A DNA stretch of 64,000 bases from Streptomyces plumbidurans (GTDB taxonomy: Bacteria; Actinomycetota; Actinomycetes; Streptomycetales; Streptomycetaceae): NCBI RefSeq assembly GCF_019857225.1, contig NZ_JAFJSY010000038.1:1-64000 (forward strand), read 5' to 3'. Below, piece after piece: positions 59,625-64,000 of the stretch. The translations under genes and the position numbers were made by a program. Position 1 is the first letter of the stretch; each line of letters starts with the position of its first letter. The notes under the pieces were generated by a model. That model was given only the letters and a program-made list of their open reading frames with translations. It had not been told where the DNA came from and did no database searches.

Positions 59625-60431
59625 GTGAGTAACGAAGACATCACGCTGACCGCGGGCGACGCGGAGGTGACCGTACGGCCGGGCAACGGCGGGCGGGTCT
59701 CGGGGCTGCGCGTCGGCGGGACCGAACTGCTGCGCCAGGGTGAACGTTTCGGGTGCTTCCCGATGGCTCCCTGGTGCGGGCGGATCAGGAACGGCCGCTT
59801 CCTGGACGGCGCGACCCTGCACCAGATGCCGCTCAACTCCCCGCCGCACGCCATCCACGGCACCGCCCGCGACGGCGCCTGGAGCGTCGTACGCGCGGGC
59901 ACCGACGAGGCGGTCATCACGTGCCGGCTGGTGGAGCCCTGGCCCTGGGCCGGCCGGGTCACGCAGGAGTTCGCCCTGACGCCCGACTCCCTGACCCTGA
60001 CGATGTCCGTGGAGGCGCAGGACTCGTCCTTCCCGGCACAGGTCGGCTGGCACCCGTGGTTCAACCGCGCCCTCACGCGCGAGGACGGCACCGTCGGCGA
60101 GGACGTACGGATCGACTTCACGCCCGCCTGGCAGGAGGAGCGCGGCGAGGACCACCTGCCGACCGGCGACCGCGTCGAGCCGAGGCCCGGCCCCTGGGAC
60201 GACTGCTTCGGCACACCCGGCGGCGTCGACGTCACCCTGACCTGGCCCGGACAGCTGGAGCTGAAGGTGACCAGCCGCGAGGAGTGGGTCGTCGTCTACG
60301 ACGAGCAGCGCGAGGCCGTGTGCGTGGAGCCGCAGACCGGTCCGCCCAACGGTCTGAACACCATGCCCCGCCAGGTCACCCTGCTGGAGCCGCTGGAAGC
60401 GACGACCACCTGGACCTGGCGCCGCCTTTAA
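59625..60431 (+). CDS. Aldose 1-epimerase family protein
   Basis: 268 residues, galactose-mutarotase fold: GNGGRVSGLRVGGTELLRQG, FPMAPWCGRIRNGRFLDGAT, NSPPHAIHGTARDGAWSVVR (catalytic His region), FPAQVGWHPWFNRALTREDG (HPWF), DDCFGTPGGVDVTLTWPGQL and the catalytic Glu in AVCVEPQTGPPNG. Interconverts alpha and beta anomers of hexoses or acts on a phosphorylated sugar (YeaD type is an alternative). GTG 59625, leaderless. pyrE follows after 10 bp with its own -10 box inside this stop region. Confidence 0.88.
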   Translation: MSNEDITLTAGDAEVTVRPGNGGRVSGLRVGGTELLRQGERFGCFPMAPWCGRIRNGRFLDGATLHQMPLNSPPHAIHGTARDGAWSVVRAGTDEAVITCRLVEPWPWAGRVTQEFALTPDSLTLTMSVEAQDSSFPAQVGWHPWFNRALTREDGTVGEDVRIDFTPAWQEERGEDHLPTGDRVEPRPGPWDDCFGTPGGVDVTLTWPGQLELKVTSREEWVVVYDEQREAVCVEPQTGPPNGLNTMPRQVTLLEPLEATTTWTWRRL

Positions 60432-60434
60432 GCT
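60429..60434 (+). promoter_or_regulatory. -10 box (TAAGCT) of pyrE, leaderless spacing
   Basis: TAAGCT, 7 nt, then ATG at 60442. The first three bases are also the TAA stop of the epimerase gene. Confidence 0.45.
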
Positions 60435-60441
60435 GACTGGC

Positions 60442-60990
60442 ATGACGGACGTACGTGGCGAGCTGCTGCAGCAGATCAAGGACAAGGCCGTGGTGCACGG
60501 CAAGGTGACCCTGTCGTCGGGGCTGGAGGCGGACTACTACGTCGACCTGCGCCGGATCACCCTTGACGGTGAGGCCGCACCGCTGGTGGGCCAGGTGCTC
60601 CTCGATCTCACCGCCGATCTGGACTTCGACGCGGTGGGCGGTCTGACCATGGGCGCGGACCCGGTCGCCGCCGCCATGCTGCACGCGGCCGCCGCGCGCG
60701 GGAAGCGGCTCGACGCCTTCGTGGTGCGCAAGGCCGCCAAGGCGCACGGGCTGCAGCGCCGCGTGGAGGGCCCGGACATCGCGGGCCGCCGGGTGCTGGT
60801 GGTGGAGGACACCTCCACCACCGGCGGCTCCCCGCTGACCGCCGTCGAGGCGGTGCGGGAGGCGGGCGCGGAGGTGGTCGCCGTGGCGACCATCGTCGAC
60901 CGTGCGACCGGCGCCGCGGAGAAGATCCAGGAGGGCGCGGGAGTGCCGTACCTGTTCGCGTACGCGAAGGACGACCTGGGTCTCGACTGA
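60442..60990 (+). CDS. pyrE: Orotate phosphoribosyltransferase
   Basis: 182 residues: LLQQIKDKAVVHGKVTLSSG, LEADYYVDLRRITLDGEAAP, GGLTMGADPVAAAMLHAAA, DAFVVRKAAKAHGLQRRVEG, and the PRPP loop VLVVEDTSTTGGSPLTAVEA. Joins orotate and PRPP to give OMP in pyrimidine synthesis. Stand-alone as usual in Streptomyces, with fba downstream. An independent leaderless promoter is likely. Confidence 0.96.
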   Translation: MTDVRGELLQQIKDKAVVHGKVTLSSGLEADYYVDLRRITLDGEAAPLVGQVLLDLTADLDFDAVGGLTMGADPVAAAMLHAAAARGKRLDAFVVRKAAKAHGLQRRVEGPDIAGRRVLVVEDTSTTGGSPLTAVEAVREAGAEVVAVATIVDRATGAAEKIQEGAGVPYLFAYAKDDLGLD

Positions 60991-61130
60991 CCTTATCCAC
61001 AGGGTGGACAGGGCGGGCAACGCAACCGGCCGAGTCTGGAAAGATGGGGCCGACGATGACGTCACCCCCAAGGTCTAGGTCAGGGCCGTAGGACGCACAA
61101 CGCCAACCGCACATACCAAGGAGCGGACAG

Positions 61131-62153
<1,023 letters not shown>

Positions 62154-62182
62154 TCGGGGGCGGCCCCGGGGCCGTCACCTTG

Positions 62183-62214
62183 AGCGAGCCCGGTGCTACG
62201 GCGCCGGGCTCGCT
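62183..62214 (+). terminator. Terminator hairpin of fba
   Basis: AGCGAGCCCGG (62183-62193) pairs perfectly with CCGGGCTCGCT (62204-62214), 10-nt loop. No U-run; the -10 box of the following gene (TATACC, 62216) begins directly after it. Confidence 0.8.
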
Positions 62215-62228
62215 GTATACCTGGGGTC

Positions 62229-63695
62229 ATGCCCGACGTCCGGATCGCCTCGCCCCAGGGCAAATGGATCCTGCTGACCACCGTGCTCGGCTCCAGCATG
62301 GCGATGCTGGACTCCACCGTCGTCAATGTCGCCCTGCCGCGCATCGGCACCGATCTGGACGCCGATCTCGCCGCGCTGCAGTGGACCGTCAACGCGTACA
62401 TGCTGACGCTGGCCGGGCTGATCCTGCTCGGCGGCTCCCTCGGCGACCACTACGGCCGCCGCAAGATCTTCGTCATCGGCGTCGTGTGGTTCGCCGCGGC
62501 GTCCCTGCTGTGCGGTCTCGCGCCGACGTCCGGCATCCTCGTCGCGGCCCGCGCCCTGCAAGGAATCGGCGGCGCACTGCTCACCCCGGGCTCGCTGGCA
62601 CTGATCCAGGCGTCCTTCCACGCGGACGACCGGGGCAGAGCGGTCGGCCTGTGGTCCGGGTTCGGGGGCATCGGCGCGGCCGTCGGACCGTTCCTGGGCG
62701 GCTGGCTGGTGGATGGCCCCGGCTGGCGCTGGGTCTTCCTGCTCAACGTCCCGCTGGCCCTGCTGTGCGCGCCGATCGCGCTGCGCCATGTCCCCGAGTC
62801 GGCGGACGGCCGCTCCCACGGCCGCTTCGACGTCCTGGGCGCGGCCCTCGGCGCCCTGTCCCTCGCCCTGATCACCTACGCCCTGATCGAGGCCCGCCAG
62901 AGCTCGCTGGTGGTCGTCGTCACCGCGGTGGCCGGTCTGGTCGCGGGCGTGGCGTTCGTCCAGGTGGAGAAGCGCAACCCGGACCCGATGATGCCGCCGG
63001 ACATCTTCGCCTCCCGCCAGTTCACGGCGGTCAACCTGGTCACCCTGTGCGTGTACGCGGCGTTCGGCGGCTTCTTCTTCCTGACCGCCCTGCAGCTCCA
63101 GGTCGCCGTCGGCTGGTCGCCGCTGGCCGCCGGTACGGCCCTGCTGCCGACGACCGCCCTGATGCTGCTGTTCTCCGCCCGCTCGGGCGCCCTGGCCGAC
63201 CGGATCGGCCCCCGCATCCCGCTCACCGCGGGCCCCCTGCTGTGCGCCGCCGGAATGCTGCTGATGCTGCGGGTGAGCCCCGGCGCCTCCTACGCCGCCG
63301 ACGTGCTGCCCGCGCTCCTGGTCCTCGGCACCGGCATGGTCACCCTGGTCGCCCCGCTGACGTCCACGGTCCTCGCCTCGGTGGACACCGCGAGGGCGGG
63401 CCTGGCCAGCGGCATCAACAACGCGGCGGCCCGCGCGGCCGGCCTCATCGCGGTAGCCGCACTGCCCCTCGTCGCCGGCATGGGCCCGGAGGCATACCGC
63501 TCCCCCGACGCCTTCGACAACGCCTTCCACCGCGCCATGCTGATCTGCGCCGCCGTCCTGGTGATCGGCTCAGCGGTCGCGTTCATGACCGTCCGCGCCC
63601 TGCCGCCAGGTTGCCGCCACCCGGAGTGCCTGACGCACGGTTCGGTGACGGCGCCGCCGCTGGAGGGGGAGCGGGCGGGGCGGAGGATCGCGTAG
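62229..63695 (+). CDS. MFS exporter, DHA2 (EmrB/QacA, 14-helix) type
   Basis: 488 residues. Motif MAMLDSTVVNVALPRIGTDL in helix 1, then LAALQWTVNAYMLTLAGLIL, motif A GSLGDHYGRRKIF, motif C GIGAAVGPFLGGWLVDGPGW, and helices through LIAVAALPLVAGMGPEAY. Proton-driven export of drugs or toxic metabolites. The C-terminal ~45 residues (VRALPPGCRHPECLTHGSVT) are a polar tail with two Cys; this tail is duplicated downstream (63811-63963). ATG 62229 lies 7 nt behind TATACC, probably leaderless. No regulator gene is adjacent in the window. Confidence 0.9.
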   Translation: MPDVRIASPQGKWILLTTVLGSSMAMLDSTVVNVALPRIGTDLDADLAALQWTVNAYMLTLAGLILLGGSLGDHYGRRKIFVIGVVWFAAASLLCGLAPTSGILVAARALQGIGGALLTPGSLALIQASFHADDRGRAVGLWSGFGGIGAAVGPFLGGWLVDGPGWRWVFLLNVPLALLCAPIALRHVPESADGRSHGRFDVLGAALGALSLALITYALIEARQSSLVVVVTAVAGLVAGVAFVQVEKRNPDPMMPPDIFASRQFTAVNLVTLCVYAAFGGFFFLTALQLQVAVGWSPLAAGTALLPTTALMLLFSARSGALADRIGPRIPLTAGPLLCAAGMLLMLRVSPGASYAADVLPALLVLGTGMVTLVAPLTSTVLASVDTARAGLASGINNAAARAAGLIAVAALPLVAGMGPEAYRSPDAFDNAFHRAMLICAAVLVIGSAVAFMTVRALPPGCRHPECLTHGSVTAPPLEGERAGRRIA

Positions 63696-64000
63696 GGCGG
63701 TGGCCGGGGGGATGGCGGTCGCCGGGCGGTGCTGATCCGTGCCCGGGGGGTGCCTGTCATCGGGCGGTGCTGATGTGCGCCCGAGGGGGTGCCTGTCACC
63801 GGACGATGCGGATCTGCGCGCCGTGCTGGTGGTCGGGTCGGCGGTGGGCTTTGCGGCCGTGCACGCTCTGCCGCCAGGTTGCCGTCACCCGGAGTGCCTC
63901 CTGCACGGCTCGGTCACCGCGCCGCCGCTGGAGGGGGAGCGGGCGGGGCGGCGGATTGCGTAGGGCCGTGGCCGAGGGGCGCCGCGGGCGCCCCGGGTAG
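63696..64000. other. Duplicated debris behind the MFS gene
   Basis: No intact gene. 63720-63835 holds about 2.5 units of a ~42-bp repeat (shared core GGGTGCCTGTCA and GGGCGGTGCTGAT), and 63811-63963 is a second copy of the MFS 3' end. The window stops inside this region. Confidence 0.7.
63811..63963 (+). pseudogene. Duplicated 3' end of the MFS exporter gene
   Basis: Aligns with 63542-63695: VLVVGSAVGFAAVHALPPGC then RHPECLLHGSVTAPPLEGER against VLVIGSAVAFMTVRALPPGC and RHPECLTHGSVTAPPLEGER, both ending AGRRIA and TAG. The copy lacks everything upstream of the last membrane helix. Differences are mostly synonymous or conservative, so it may be old, or a remnant of a second transporter fused by deletion. 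Confidence 0.8.

Overview
The window is high-GC actinobacterial chromosome, almost certainly Streptomyces. The evidence is the dnaK-grpE-dnaJ-hspR operon with HspR inverted repeats, a clpB gene with the same repeat, class II fba next to pyrE, many GTG starts, and many genes whose start codon lies 6-8 nt behind a TANNNT box. Most of the window is core chromosome. Between about 16.5 and 24.7 kb lies an accessory stretch ending at a tRNA-Gly gene.

Layout. 0-6.4 kb: a DUF2382 protein (cut by the window edge), an orphan sugar-binding lipoprotein, DUF952 and VOC proteins, a decayed respiratory nitrate reductase locus (narH fragment, intact narJ, broken narI) and a ClC chloride channel. 6.7-16.5 kb: small regulons, namely MarR, IMPase, a TetR/dehydrogenase pair sharing twin operators, an ECF41 sigma factor followed by a FAD oxidoreductase, an alpha/beta hydrolase, two DUF5994 genes and GNAT proteins. 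16.5-24.7 kb: an island with secreted and lipoprotein genes, a DUF4236-TerD fusion, two VapBC pairs, two partial tRNA-Gly copies each preceded by a terminator, and integrase tail fossils, ending at the intact tRNA-Gly(CCC) gene. 24.9-39.9 kb: dcd with a phosphoribosyltransferase, a Yip1 protein, two FG-GAP secreted proteins, a two-component system divergent from an ABC exporter, tandem GntR regulators, a large membrane Fe-S oxidoreductase and a MraY-like transferase lacking a key aspartate.

39.9-53 kb is the heat-shock core: dnaK-grpE-dnaJ-hspR, then clpB 6 kb further on, with HspR sites (HAIR) in front of dnaK and clpB. Between them lie a second sugar-binding lipoprotein, paralogous to the first and sharing its promoter architecture, and an unusual cluster: three paralogous LuxR-type regulators, a small secreted protein with five DSTW repeats, and a translationally coupled 111-residue Rieske-like protein in which both cluster histidines are arginine. 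I consider this cluster the best candidate for an undescribed system. 53-64 kb: YbjN, a DapC-like aminotransferase, a Gly/His/Cys-rich membrane peptide, DUF2617, a membrane-fused spermidine synthase homologue, a membrane-anchored CoxG-like protein, an aldose epimerase, pyrE, fba and an MFS exporter whose 3' end has been partly duplicated downstream.

All calls come from reading the sequence and remembered family features; no database search was run.
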